In this document: piece by piece, positions 37,001-50,392 of the stretch
Position numbering within the stretch: the stretch's first letter is position 1
Layout: the number at the start of each line of letters is the position of its first letter
DNA from: Ectocarpus siliculosus
Lineage: Eukaryota; Sar; Phaeophyceae; Ectocarpales; Ectocarpaceae
Assembly: GCA_000310025.1 (NCBI GenBank)
Contig: FN649733.1
Coordinates: forward strand, 1,479,127 to 1,543,126
Direction of reading: 5' to 3'
Length of the DNA stretch: 64,000 bases
Program-made: the position numbers and the translations under genes
Notes under the pieces: generated by a model
Databases searched by the model: none
Told to the model about the DNA's origin: nothing
The model's input: the letters and a program-made list of their open reading frames with translations, nothing else

Positions 37001-37640
37001 GGGGGGGGGGGGCACCGATACCGCACTCTGCTGTCCCTCCGAATAGACGGTGTTGACTTGATTTCCAAGAAGGGTGGGTGTGCATCCCGCTTCACGAGGA
37101 AGGGAAACTTGTGCTATCTCTTGCGTGCGGACGATAGCTTCGGAGACATCATTTCTGGTATTCCGTTTTTCAGGACAACTTGTTGAAAGGGATTGCGCAT
37201 GAGGTGATCTTGTGGGCGCCAGCCAGGTGGGGAAGGGGGTGCTCGTGGCTCGACTTTATCATACCATCATAGACCAGTGTGCCTCGCGGGAAAAACCAAC
37301 CGGAGGCAACGAAGGGGATGCATCCCATCATCAGCGTCAGGCAGCGAAACCAGCCCTGTTGGTTAGAACAGAGGAGTGTTGGACAGGGCGGGACTAAACC
37401 AACGTTGAGGGCGGTCTACAATGCCTCCGCCGTTACTTGCGGTTCGGGGGTAAAGGGACACGTGGGACAACTACATGTACAACAAGTACAGCAGTTCCCG
37501 ACGGTAACCGCACGTGCGTTCTGCGGTTGTTACCCCTACGATGCATGTGCACGAACAAGAGAACAGCGGGCAGGTCTATCGGAGGCGGAAACCACTGCTG
37601 CTGTGGTGACTAGATGGTCCTTTCTGCCGGTGAGGGCGGG

Positions 37641-37780
37641 GAGACCAGGGGTGCGGCGGGGAGACCAGGGGTGCGGCGGGGAGACCAGGGGTGCGGCGGG
37701 GAGACCAGGGGTGCGGCGGGGAGACCAGGGGTGCGGCGGGGAGACCAGGGGTGCGGCGGGGAGACCAGGGGTGCGGCGGG
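37641..37780. repeat. 20-bp minisatellite, seven identical copies
   Basis: Seven exact tandem copies of gagaccaggggtgcggcggg, flanked by partial units. Perfect homogeneity implies recent expansion or a collapsed array. Each reading frame through it is open and gives a Gly/Arg-rich or Pro-rich pseudo-peptide, so ORFs here should be ignored. Confidence 0.95.
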
Positions 37781-38829
37781 GAGAAACGGGTCGGCTTCTT
37801 CCGTGCTCCGTGCTACCACAGGGTACAAGGTACGGGTGGACGATTGCAAATCGTCGATGGTTCGTGATGGTTCTGCCAGGGGGCACAGGAAGCTCTGGAG
37901 TGTGATTGGGGGTGCTGGTTATACCGGGCGTCGAGGACAGGGCTCAGCGAAGACGCAACAGCGGGGCCACCAAACCTAAACCTTTGGCTGTGAACGGGGG
38001 TTGGGTCATCGTCACGCAAGTTTTCTGTTCGACTCTTTTGGATGATTCGAGAACAAGTAACAGATAGGGTTCTGCGGTAGAGAGAGGGAGACGCGGCTTT
38101 GAGTGCCCCTTCTAGCTGCACAGCATGTTGGGTTATCACGGTAATGGCCAAGCAGCGCGCTACTTTCAGGCAATTTCCCTCCCTCTGTCAGCTGCTGCCG
38201 GCGCGTTGATACCCTGGATGCCTGCGTGTGTGTAGGTCGCAACCTACGGAGCTAGCTTCCCAATGAGAGGGGTCGCACAAGAGAGATATGCCCCGTTCTA
38301 CTCAAAACGCGCGCGACCGGATTACCTCACCTGCTGAACAGCGTCTTCCAGAGCTTTCCAAGCCCCCCCCCCCTCTCGTTTGTGGGAAGCACGCACAGCT
38401 TACGCCCCTCTGTTTCTTTCCTCCAAATGGCACTGCAAGGCTCCGCCCCAAGGCGTGCTCCTTAGGGGGACAAATGCTGAGAATGCATCATTGGGTACCC
38501 GTGATTCTCGAACCGATCTCAGTTTTCATCTCACGGAGCACCCGTTCGTGTTGCATCCAGATGTGCACACCCCAGACACAGGAGCAGGCAGGAGAGAGAG
38601 AGAAACCCGGACATATTAGGTGTGTGGTGATTGACATATATTCGTGTGGATTGCTGGCGTGTTTGGTAGCCGTTATGATTTTAACCAGGCTCTCACAAAA
38701 CATGAGCACCTCCTATTTACATGTGTGTCGCCGCATCTGCATACACTCACATACCGGTACGTGATTGCCAAATGTATAATAGCACTGCTGTATCTACATC
38801 GTTCTTGCTCTGCCACCAGCAGGGAGAGG

Positions 38830-41800
38830 ATGGCGGGACAGCGAAGGTGTAGAGCCCGCTCCGACTTCTATTTCGGGTCCCTCCTGCTCGCGTTGGCGTT
38901 GTCACTTGCTTCTTTTCTCGGTGGGGAAGCCTTCGCTGTGCTCCCTAGCGCTAGCGCGGTGGCTCGTGCAAGCGCGTTGACGAAGAACGCGGCGATCGCT
39001 ACCGGCGGTGTCGACAACAGGCGGGGCGGCAGAGTTGGGAGACGTAGCCGAGGGGGAGGTTGGATGGGTTCTTCGGTAGGGGCTTCCGCAGCCGAGGCCT
39101 CAGCAGCAGAAGCGGTGGGTGGCGCTTAGGTTTGTTGGTGTTACATGTAACGTTTTGGTTGCTCCGCATTCAGCAGGTGTCACGATAGTGAAGTAGAAGG
39201 GTTCGTGTAAGATATCGTGAAGATCGAATAGTTCCACGACCCAGAGAACGGGTGGATGGCGTAGAGGAGGTTGGTTTGGCGACAATTTTCGAAGACGGGT
39301 CTGTCGGTATTGATCTGTCGGTATTGAGATCACCCTATCTTGTCGAGGCCAGCTACGTGAACATTTTTCTCCTTCACAGCAGATACAGCAGTAGAACTGC
39401 AGCAGATCTCCACAGCAGGAGGCATCTACTGCTGTGTAAGGGGTTGAGCGATAAAACGCGCATCAGGACCATGCATATCTCATATCAAGATTGTATGCAA
39501 GACATCGAGGTGCCCGAAGCTTCATTTTGACCACACGCAAGTCGAGACAACTCTATGACGGCTCGAACCGGAGAAACAGAGGTTCCGTTGCGGGACGCCC
39601 CGGCTGTTCAAGCAGCAACCACGGCGCCTCCTAACGGTGTGTGAAAGCACCGGACGCATCAGTAGCAGACAGCACGTGTGGGCAGCCAGACTATGCACAC
39701 TTGCAGACACGTTGAGGTTTGAAGATACCCGCCAACACGCAAAATCGCGCGGCATAGGCGATAATATCTGTGGTTCAGTTTGCGCAACGCCGGGGCCATC
39801 CACCCTCGTGCGTGACCCAAGTGACAAATGGGGGCGATGCGCACGTGCTGGCGTCCCGTGCGATCTTGTTGTTTTATTGTTGAGCGCCGTGAACGTGAAC
39901 GAAAATGTAGCGTCGACTTGAACTGCCGCCAGAGGCACCACATTGTGCGCCGGACGATCACAGGGCAGAGTACTCAACTTTGCTTTGGACTGTAGGCGTT
40001 GATTCGTTAATTCGGGAACCCATCCAATATCGGAAACAGCTTTTGCACAAACCCCGTGACTCGTGTGCATTTACAGTGGTTGGGTCCAACGGCGCAACCC
40101 TCCGCGGAAAGTACCCGGATGCGGTCTGCCGCCCATATGCCACTCGACGGTGGTGCTTAATCAGCAGATGAACATGTCATCGCGTGCGAAGAAATGGCAG
40201 TAACTTGCGAAGAAATCCATTAACGAGGAGAGCTTTTTAGTTTCACCCACGTGCACAGCACGAGCGGCAGTTGAGAAACCCACGTCCGGTACAGGTCAAT
40301 GCAAGCCACCGCTGTTGCTGCATGTCGAGATGGTGGCGACGGACTGTTCTCCTTTTTTTTTGGTACGCGCGACGTTGCTCGCGTAGCTCAGGCGCCTGGA
40401 CCACCAACCAGGGCTGATGAAAACAATGGTTGAAACGGGATCAACGTTTTCGTCAGCGCGCAGAGCAACGGCACCAACTGGCGGTTTCTCGTGTCACGGG
40501 CTATGTAGATATTTGCACTGGCCCCAGTTCACTCTCTATCCCGGCCTGTGGTTCTCTAGCAGATGTCCGGTACCGCCGCGGCGCCGCCGCCAGGGTCTGA
40601 AACGACACCAGACGCGCCGACGGGGGCGGAGAGATCGAGCCCTACCCCCGACACGCCGAGAACGCTAGGAGGCGTGGCCGAGGAAGGGTTTTCAGGCACG
40701 CGGCGGGGTTTCCAAGTCCAAAAGGTAGGAGCGGAATGGGGCAGCTTGTTGGCCTATCTGGTGCAGCAGCACCTTTCGCCACACGGCTGTGAGATGGTCG
40801 TCAGACACCCTGTTGCCTGTGCGCGAGGTGCAGCCGTACCGTTCACCCCACACTTGTTGTGAAGAGGTGGTCCTTCAAATCACCCTTGGAGTGAGGTGTG
40901 ATGTGCGTTGGCTGTCTAGATATGGTGCCCGTTCCGGAGGGAAGGGGCTGCACAGACGCGACCCTTGTCTGCTGCCGCCGACATACCCATTGAGTTGCTT
41001 GGGAATGTTTGGGCTGCAGCCGCACGCAGCAAACCAGGGGGGGATAACCCGTAGCCTTCCTTAGCCTATGAGAGATTCACACCCCTTGGTGGGTAGAGGG
41101 TCGAAAAGGGTGGTATTCCACGTGGGGATCGATTGCCGAAGGGGGCGCAAAATACACATGGGTTCGCGAACAACACACGACTTGCGCGGAAGTACTGCTT
41201 ACAGCTTCCACTCTGTCGTGTACAGCTTGTCTCACTGCCGCGGCTGAACGATGTTTTTTCCACATGCACTCAAAGAGAGTGCTGCTGCATTGTCTCCAAT
41301 AGTTGCAGTCGAAATGCGTTCCTAATGCACGTGGATACGGTGCCTTCCGTTTTCCGTTCAGGAGTACGCCGTGCCGGAGGAGGCCCCGACGAATCTGCCC
41401 GAGGGAGAGGACGAAGGGTACCCGATGCTCATCTACCAGTTCATGCATGCCCAGGTACCCACCTAACTCTGGCATTCATTGGTTCTGCCTCGCGTGACGG
41501 TGCTCTCTGTCTTTTGTGTATCTGCTTGCATTGCCCTATTGGCAGCATGTACCCTGGTACAGTCGCAAAATCCCATGTTCACCGGTGTACCCGTTCAAGT
41601 CGCTGCCCGACTCGACCACTGGCATTGGGGGGCGTGGAGTGGGGGGCTTTGCGCAGGCCCAATCGACGCTGTATCAATACCGAGCGTGTCTCTTGTGTTC
41701 CAGCAACACTTGTTGGCTGTGAGATTGTCTCGCCAACTAGGCATGACAAGATGATTGGCCTCCCAGCGCGGAGTTGTTAAGACCTTCTAGCCGGGCTACC

Positions 41801-44800
41801 TGCTACGGCACCTCCTCTGTCTTTCGTTGTGCTCACTCCGTTGGTGTTACGTTTTGCGTAGATTTTCTCGCTCCCTCGTCAAAGATCGCCCAAACCACAT
41901 CCAAACCGCATGGTGGAGGTGTCTCCGCGAGAGCAACTTGGAACGGTGCACGTCGTTTAGAAAGATACACGAGGCCTAACTAAGTGAAACTGTTGAGGCA
42001 AACAGCGGCAGGGGTATGCCCGGCCCACTGCTGGATCACGCGCGATCCAACGCAGGACTTACGTTGAGCCCCTCGCTCGATGCCCAGAACAATCGTCTAC
42101 GTGGCATACGACCCTGAGACTAGCCGGAGTATTGCGAGAATCGCAAACGGATGGAAACGCTGTCGAACACGGCTCAGCTTTTTTTAGCACCGGTGGTGTG
42201 TGACACCGGATGGCTCGGTACTCTACCGTTTCTGCGTCTTGTTGGGGCGTTGTTGGTGATTGCGGCGGCCTGTACTGCTGTTCCTGTCACGCCACCATTT
42301 CCCGTGGCGACTGCTCGTGACCCTTCCAACCGTGGCTTCCTCTCGCGTTCCGTTTGGTTCCGTTCTGCTCTCGCTCGGATGGTGTGTGTGACCAGTACCG
42401 AGACGACTTCCCTAGCGTATCAAGCGCCAGGAAAGCTGTGCGGAGAAAAGAGCTGCTGCTCAACGGGACCGAGGTCCGGAACGATTCGAAGGTGTGGTGG
42501 TATTTCTCTGTTTGCGCCATGCTTGCCGGATCCTACCAGAGCACCCGGTCGTCAGCGCTTGCATACGTGTGCGTTTTCGCCTAAGGGATGAAGCCGGGTT
42601 CCTATAATAATGCGACCGACATGTCTACCATTTCGGGTGGCATGTTCGGACACGTACGGCGCTGGCGCTGAGCGTGTGGCGAGGACGAGAGGGCCGGGAA
42701 ACCCATCGAGACACTATTGCTCCAATCACGAAGTACACGGCTTTCGCTTCGTGGTTGCTGGTGGTGGCATCGCCCGCACAGGCTTTCCTCACGAGAAAGG
42801 GTTTCGACCTGCGCTGTTGTTGTTTTTCGTTCCCGTAGGTCAACCCCGGGGACACTGTGACGATGCAGAAACGGACTCAGCCGGGACTGTTCCCGCAAGG
42901 GAAGCCTTCCTGCACTCTGCCGGTGAGAGCTAGCAACAATGTGTAGAGGGAGAAGAACGGGCGGGGGACCCGTACAGTAGAGGTCTCCGTTTTGTGCCGG
43001 TGCCTGGAAATGTGCCGGTGTTTTCGGCGGGCACAAACTGAATTCTAAGTCACTCTCAAAACTGTGAATAGTGCCGGTCCGGCACAGTGCCGTTGAATAT
43101 TCTGGGCACCTAACCGGCACCTCTACTGCTGTACCCCATGCCCAGCCCTAGCTAGTACCCCAGCGGTGGCATGGCCAGCGTCGCGATCTCCGTCGCCCGA
43201 GTCAGTTCCTAAAGCGTAGAAATGCTTGTCCAACTTGGAGGCTCTGCTATTTGACCGGTATCATGCTTCGTGTGGCTGCGGGCAGATTCTACGTCGTTCG
43301 TCTATCCGGCCCCCCTGCTTGTTTCGCATGGCCGCCACGCCTTGATACTTTGACATGTATTGTAACTACCACATTGGTAAGACCGTTTTACGACCAAGGG
43401 TCACATGTTTCATGTAGGAAGGCCTGGTGTTTCCCATTTTGAGTGCTCTCCGATGCCTCTTGAGAATCGCGAACCGTGACGAGTATGACCTAGAACACAA
43501 GGGCGGGAACGTTGGCAAGCTTTTGCAAGATTAACCGTGGACAGGACTACAACAGCGGGCTTTCATGTTGAGGCCGTAGCATCATTAGTCCAGCATCGAC
43601 CGAGCCATGGTCGTGAAGTCTTGTGTTGGTTGTCCTCTGACGGAGTTTCGCGTCGTACTTTGCCCAGGCCGAGCGGGCGGGGCGACTTCGAAAGTCGAGG
43701 TTCACGCTTCCGACGCCTCTCGCACCTTTTTGTTGTTTCCCGCGGTTTTGCGTTACCATTTCATCGAATGGGTACGCCCGACGTCTGTTCGTCTTTCGTG
43801 TTGGCATGGTCCTTTGTCGCCGGATCTTTCCGCGCAGATCTTGTGGGAGGACGACTTCATTGCGGTCATCATCAAGCCCGCAGGGGTCGCGGTGAGTGCC
43901 GGCACGAGCGTACATAAGACTTGCCCTTTGCCATCAACGCTCTGCACGGGCTCGGGCTACAATAGACCTCCCATGGTTGCCGTCGTTCTTTTTCGCCCTT
44001 GACGTTTTTTTTTACATTGGAGATCTCACTCCTCTTGTCCTTCTTCGGGTACGCACTCTTGGTGGCATCGCCATGTGCATCTCTACCAAGTAAATGGCTG
44101 TGGTTGTATCTCGAAAGGGTAGTCTTCTGTGATTGTACGTATGTACATTTTCTATTGTTTTCAAGAAGGCGCTTCTTCTCTGAACCTTTTTGGGGATGTT
44201 ACCCTTCGTTGCACGTGCGGTGGAACTCCCCAGGTGCACGGGGGCACCGGGGAAGACGACCCGGGGCCCGGTGGAAGGAGGAGCGTGAGACAAGCTCTCC
44301 CCTACATGCTCACGCCCACCAAGAGCGAGGACCGCCCGCTGCACCGCCCGCTACACTGCCACAGGCTCGACAAGGCCACCGGGGGGCTGTTGATCTGCGC
44401 CAAGACGCGGCCTGCGCTCAGCGCTGTCGGGTGGGTGTTCCACACCACCATCGCGGGTTTGTTGTGGTGGTGGCGGTTGCGTTGGCGTTGATGGTGCTGC
44501 TTCTTGATGATGAGTTGGAAAGCTCGCGGGGGGTCTGTGAAGAAGGCTTCGAAAACAAACGCTCTGCTGCTGTTACGAGATCTGGGTGTACGTGTTGCAG
44601 GGCGCTGGTGGTTCTTGATTTTGCCTCTCTTGCTTGCAGCGAATGCCTCTTTGGGTACCGTGTGTAATGCAAGACACCTCGCTTACGGAAGATATCTCCT
44701 GCAGCATGCTGCGGAGCATAATTCGACACCGCACACACCCGTGCCGAATACGTAAGCATGTACTCCGAAGCTCTTTTGAAACCCTCCAATGATATCCCCG

Positions 44801-46907
44801 CAGTGTGGCACCATTGGTCCCCCACATGGTTGACACAGCCGTCCGCGGACTCGCCGGCGATGTCGATACGCTTCCGTGGCGGTCAAGCCTACCTGGATTT
44901 GTCTCCCTTTCGAAGGCCTCGCCATCGCAACCTCTCCCCCCCCCCCCCGTGTTCTCTTGATTCCACCCCAACCCTGATGCGTTGAACCGTTCGCCCTACT
45001 CTGGTTCAGCGACGCATTTGAGCAACGGCTGGTGTCGAAGCGGTACGTAGCCCTCGTTGCCGGGGAGCTGGAAGGGAGCGGCGCGATCGTCACTCCCCTG
45101 GACGGAAAAGTGCGCAATCTTCATGCAGGCAGTTGATGCAGCTACAAAATGCGCAAGGATGTTTTTTCTTTTCTTGGTTCGCTACGTGGTTGTTTTTGCT
45201 TGATGGCCCCCACCCGGGGACCAGTTTTCGCCAAGACGATGCGATATGCGTGTACGGGTAACGTTTGTTGGTTTGGGACTCCGGGGTAGCTGCTGAAGGA
45301 TGGCAGCTACGGACGAGCGAGCACCCGGGTGGCTCTTTCATCCAACAAGCTACGGATATTTGGTATGTTGTTGTTTCAGCTGCTGTTGCTGCTAAATACT
45401 TACACCCCAAAACGTCAACGCGTGCCGCGCTGTGGAAATTCCAGCTCCCTCGCCCTACCACTCTAATGCGGTACCGTATGTCTGCCTTGCGCGTGGTTCT
45501 CCTTGTAATCTTCCCGCTAACCCTTGCCCGCCCCCAGGCCTGTCTCACGAACTACCGCGTGAGGGGACCTCCCGTGAGGTCGCTCAAGACCTCGGTAATC
45601 ACTACGGTCGATCTCTGGCCGGTCACAGGACGGCTGCACCAGCTCAGAAGGTCGGGGCGTGTTTTGCTTCGGTTTACCCTTGTTTCAACCTTGTTGACGG
45701 TGCTCTTGCGCCTTGGTACTGATGGCGTTCGAACGCTGCACGTGCTCATGTCTCGAACGTGGACCGGTATAGGCCTCTGATTGGGGTCCCTGGACCGCAC
45801 TATGCACGGCTGTATTTTTGAGTTCATGTATGTTACTCATTGGAAGCGCGGATGTATCTACGCGTTCATGTATATTCACTCGGCCGCGATCACCGCTACT
45901 GACGTGCATGGTACTGATGGACGAGAGACTTGAGTCCGTCCTCCCGGCGCCTAACTGTGGTCTTTTCTTGTTCCTACGCCTATCATAGTTTTCTTCTGCT
46001 TGTGCAGTGCGTCGAGGCCGGCGTGTATTTGTCCCGCACACCTTGTCGCCCTCGCCACCGTCTGCGCCGCCGCGTTCACGACATGTCCGGTTCTGCATGA
46101 ATGCAGAGATATGCTGTCTCGGGAGTCGGCTGACGGCGTGCCTCCCGCTTCGTTGTCTCCTGCTTTTGCGTTTTTTTATTCACTCAACTACTCCCCAAGG
46201 CACTTGTTGAGCATAGGCTGTCCGATTCTGGGTGACAGGCGCTACACGCCTGATGAGGTTCCCTTTCAGGAAGGCGGCATGTATCTGCAGTGAGTTATCA
46301 CCACGGGCTTAAGTATTGGCAACGAGAGAGTACAATGAATAACAGCTACAAGTGGAGTAATGGTGCTTTTTCTCTTGTACCTGTTCCGTCGTATGTGTGC
46401 AAGATATGAGCATGACGACTGTATGGACGATAGAGGTAGAACTCGCGACGAAATTTTGTCTGTTGTTTTGTCGATGTGTTGCAGGAAAGGTGGAGGGTTT
46501 CCTCTTCTCAGCAACTATGGTACGTTACGCTTCTCTCATTCCTTCAAGATGCGCTTTACCAAAATGAGCATGTATTCGAAAATGCAGCAGCAGAATCTAT
46601 TTCGTTGTTGCTGTCGGGAAATCTTTGGCAGCTTTTCTAGGCGGACGTTGAGGCCTGTCAATCCCGAAGAGGACAACAGCTTAGTTGCCTTTTCCCTCCG
46701 ACAAGCTGTGCTTTGCTAGGCCGTTGGCTCCCTCACTCTGAGGTACTCCGCGGTGTCGATGATCACACTCAACTCGCTTTTTCATTTTATCCCTTTCCTT
46801 GTTTCTTTCCCCTTACCTTGCTCAGGGCGGTCGGACTGACGTTCCCGCATCCCATCACCGGCGAGGAGATGAACTTTTCCATACCAGAGCCAGCCAAGTT
46901 CGAGTGA
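38830..46907 (+). CDS. RluA-family pseudouridine synthase with S4 domain, probably plastid-targeted
   Basis: Converts uridine to pseudouridine in rRNA or tRNA. Exons: 38830-39114 (ATG), 40563-40724, 41362-41454, 42396-42491, 42839-42922, 43838-43891, 44234-44430, 45010-45109, 45538-45650, 46200-46289, 46826-46907 (TGA). Phases fit throughout, giving 1,356 nt (451 residues). Exon 1 alone is a presequence: a hydrophobic signal (FGSLLLALALSLASFLGG), then EAFAVLPSAS, like the heterokont AFA cleavage motif, then a Ser/Ala/Arg-rich transit-like part. The S4 RNA-binding domain follows (FPSVSSARKAVRRKELLLNG, VNPGDTVTM). The catalytic domain shows ILWEDDFIAVIIKPAGVAVH, the active-site motif HRLDKATGGLLICAKT with its catalytic Asp, KRYVALVAGEL, VTGRLHQLRRHLLSIGCPIL with GDRRY, and a C-terminal TFPHPITGEEM. 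The substrate RNA cannot be told. Plastid targeting is inferred from the presequence. Confidence 0.93.
42973..43133. mobile_element. 161-bp MITE-like element with GTGCCGG repeats
   Basis: The ends are inverted: the left begins tacagtagaggt and the right ends acctctactgctgta, with a cag insertion in one arm. The interior repeats gtgccggt-type words and contains the palindrome gtgccggtccggcac (43071-43085). It is non-coding and lies in the RluA intron between exons 42839-42922 and 43838-43891. The right end matches the tacagcagt word that recurs across the window. Confidence 0.55.
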
Positions 46908-49900
46908 GCGCCAACGGACGGGTGGCTGAGCATTCTAGCTGCAATCCACGCCGTGTTTTTCAGAGTCCCCGGGAAGGCCGAGTTCTGACGAATGGTTTAT
47001 CGATGGCTAGCTGCTTTCCTTGTCTCGGGTGCAACTCGCCTGCTCTTCGATCACCTAACCTGTCCTACGTGATCCTCGCCTGTTTGACTTTGCGCTCTTG
47101 TTGACCTCCATGCTCGATTTTTCGAACGCCCCCGACCCCGAACTAAAACCTACACAGAAAATGGCGAGAAAAGGAGCACCAAAGATGGCTGCTGCACGAT
47201 ACTGGCAGCGGTAGCACTGGCGACGGCGATGTGTCCGCCGGCGCGGATGGCGCAGATGCACAAGGCGGCGAGGAGAAGAAAAAGGCATCTGTAAACGCCG
47301 TGCCAAAAGTGGAGGTGCGATAAATGTCCCGACACCCGAAAGCAAAATGAACTCGACTCTCACTGACTTGTACATGCGGTACATACGTTGTGGCTTTGAA
47401 AATTTGAACCATTTGTAACATGTCGTGCCCGAACCGAGCCGTAATGCTGGACCAGGAGTTGAGGGGTGGGTACCTTGAGTTTCACTGCCACCAGCGGACA
47501 CATGTCTTTGGGCCGTGCGGATGGGCCACATGCACGCACATGCGATAGCGATTTGGTAGTTCTTTTGAAAGAGAAATCGGGGTTGGCAGGGTGCATATGC
47601 CAGCGTGTAGTCAAGAAACAGAAAGCGTTTGAATACAACTATTTTTGGCTGCTACGTAAAGCAGGGTCCGAAATTCGTTCTCCTGATATCATCAGTCACG
47701 TACGTTGTCATCAGCGGCCCCAGGGTTAAGCTCTCGCTACCCCAAAGCTGGCTTCCCGCATACAGCAGCACTGTTGGAGAACGTGGTAACAGGCTCAGCT
47801 GGTTACGTGCTTGAATCTTCCTCCTTTCCGCCCATGTCGTTCTTGCTCTACGTTCCTGTAGCTATGGACGCATACACCGCGGTGTACTACAGTAGTACGC
47901 ATCTCGTCGTGTCTTAGTCTCGTACTGTAGCACCGCCGATACGACAGAGCTTTGGAGTTCAACCAACCGCGGGATGCACAGCAATTTCAGAGAGCAGACG
48001 TGGAACGTGAATCTAAGTGTCTTGCTGCTTTGTATCGTGGTTGCTTCTTGCTGTGCTGGATGCGTTTTGATTTCGCACGCCCACGCCTTGACCCCCGCCC
48101 GCGACGTGCGGTACTTGACGGCCAAAATGTGTTCTTGTCAGGGCTTGCAAATGGAAGAGCGAGACGGGTTCAGGTATTATCAGTATGATTGGAGCGTGGT
48201 GGGAGGCAAACCCACCGCGCTGTCCACAGACGACATCGACACTGCCTTGGACGGCGCTCCGTAGGACAACGAAGTTGTCCTCGAAAGTCTGGTCGTGTTC
48301 CGTGTTCCCGTACGCGGTTTGCTGCGTTCTTGCGAACAGTAACCGTTCATGTTGTATGGTCGGGCGGGTGTTAGGCTGCGCATGCGTGTGGGTGGCAAGC
48401 CACGCCTCCTAGAGCCCCTCGTAGAGCAGCCGTCGCTCTCCAGCTGAAGGTTGGTGTTCCTTGTTGAGAGGGTCGGCTGTGTAGGTAGCTATCGTTGTTC
48501 TTGTTGTTGTCGTGTTCATGTTAAATGTCGTTCCGATCTGTGCCCGGTACCTTGTCATCCGTAACTCGTCCAGCTGACTTGGCGAACAGGAAGTCGACGG
48601 AATTGGTCAAGTTCGAGACCCGTTCGTGAATATCTTTTCCGCGGATGTTCGTTGACAGGATGTTTTTTTCGGAACATGAATTGGGTTCGTTCCGTGCAAG
48701 CTCTGTCCCGTGCAAGCTAGCTTACAGTAGGCATCATGCTGGTGCTCTGCATTTCATTCTTGAGCTTGCCGATCGATGGCACACCTTCTAGGCACCTTGC
48801 GGACACATGAGACACCCCCAGCGGTTTAGGAGGCGTTCTTGGCTTCGTCACCCCGCCGGGGCTCACGTATGTTCATTGACGAACTGGTTAGCGCGGTCGA
48901 TGTTCATACGTTCATAGCAAAATCAACACACACTCGCGCACGCCCACACCGGCCTGCACCCTCGTGGACCTGTTGGCGCAGTCCGTACTATCAACTGATA
49001 TATGCATAGGGCGAGAGACACCCAAAGCAACGGCAAACAACCCGTGGCCACTGTGCGTTTCTAGTGTTCTAGTGGTCGCACCGCAATGTTCCACTCATGG
49101 GCACACAATTGCTCAACTATGCATTGGACTATGCATGTGATACGGATGCAGCAAGGTTGTTTGCGAGAGCTGCTGCCAGAAAGTTTGGATACTAAAAACT
49201 TTGGAACATGGGGAAGATTGCTACATAAATTTTACGTACCATGACGTGTGTACCTAAACGCCACGGGTTCACTATTCTGAAAACAGACCCAGCGAGTCAT
49301 TCACACTTTGGTACAAGGGATCCCTCCGGAGTGGGCTCATGAGAGCACACCAGTGTCATCCAGGGGTGATGAAAGATGAAAATAAAAGCAGGCAGCAGGA
49401 CCAGCCCACAGCTTGCAGCCAGCTGCCACTTGTGACGTTTGCCAAGCTCAACAGCTCACACGCCTGACGTGCTTTGACTCGGTAAACCAAACAAACCTAA
49501 AAGAAAATAGTACACCCAGTAAACTTGAACCAAAAAATAGAAGAAAGCATACAAATCTGTGCAGTCTTAAGCCCAACACCTTTACTTCTCACTCTCTGAA
49601 TACCAACGCGGCTGGGCTCCATATCAGGTCGAATGTAGAACATTCCGACTGTCGCCTCACATTGTAAATTGCAATACCCTTGCACCACCCAACCACGGTT
49701 AGTCTATTCACCGCTAGGGTTTTCAGGAAAAACCTGTCTGGGGTCGCTCTGTAACAACACGAGCCTTCAACACGGCAGATAAAACGCCTGACCAACGTAT
49801 TCCAGAAACAAACGCCCTCGACGCCATGTCTAGCAGCGCAGGCCACGGTCACGCCCGTTTGATAATTCAAACCAGATATTGTACACACGAAATTTCTCAC

Positions 49901-50392
49901 ACGGAAGGGGACCTATCTCTCCAAAAGTGTCCAGCCGGGACACTTACCATCCTACCGAGCGAAACAAATCTAAGCTCCATAAAACTAAATGATAATGTTA
50001 CAAGGGATTTTACCCGCACTGTTGTTTAGAAGTAGATGATACAAATGACCAAGCCACAACGAACAAGAAGAAACAAATGTTGGCAATGTCTCGACTACGA
50101 GGAGGGACGGAGCCCAGTTTCTAAAAGGAAATTCCTATGCATAAGTGGGTACCAGTCCTACAATAATTACATTTATACGCGCGTGGATCCCCCCGAAGCG
50201 GGAAGAGCAACACGTTTGCGGCATCACTTGAACAACGAGCCCGCTAGGAGAAAGTACACCGGAAATAGTTATCAGAGACCCCAGCCGAACGCCCCGACCG
50301 AAACATCAACTAGAGAATGCTACCAGGCCATCTTCATGGCGAGGGCCTATCCGACGCTTCCTCGTGTAGTCCACGGCAAAAACGACATTGAT
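46908..50392. other. Convergent intergenic region, no gene recognised
   Basis: About 3.5 kb between the 3' ends of the RluA and glycosyltransferase genes. Short ORFs such as 47974-48264 (plus) lack supporting features. A perfect 15-bp palindrome, gtactacagtagtac, lies at 47884-47898. No RNA gene or repeat array was recognised. Confidence 0.5.

Larger units (their letters stand above)
36626..38829. other. Divergent intergenic region with assembly gap
   Basis: About 2.2 kb between the start codons of the J-protein gene (minus) and the RluA gene (plus). Positions 36640-36900 are low-quality C/G/A homopolymer sequence, followed by the 100-N gap 36901-37000 and a G run. A minisatellite occupies 37641-37780. 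No credible gene was found. Promoters of both neighbours should be here, but the J-protein promoter is compromised by the gap. Confidence 0.6.

Noticed and set aside
41546-41612. Possible RluA exon starting HVPWYSRK
   Set aside because: No in-phase donor was convincing. Joining 41454 directly to 42396 gives a continuous lead-in to the S4 domain.
46485-46519. Possible 35-nt cassette exon near the RluA C-terminus
   Set aside because: Its length breaks the frame. Direct joining of 46289 to 46826 gives the family-typical end (MYLQAVGLTFPHP).
47974-48264. Plus-strand ORF of 96 aa with a signal-peptide-like start
   Set aside because: Short, single exon, no domain and no neighbours that support it. 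The hydrophobic stretch is within chance for this many ORFs.
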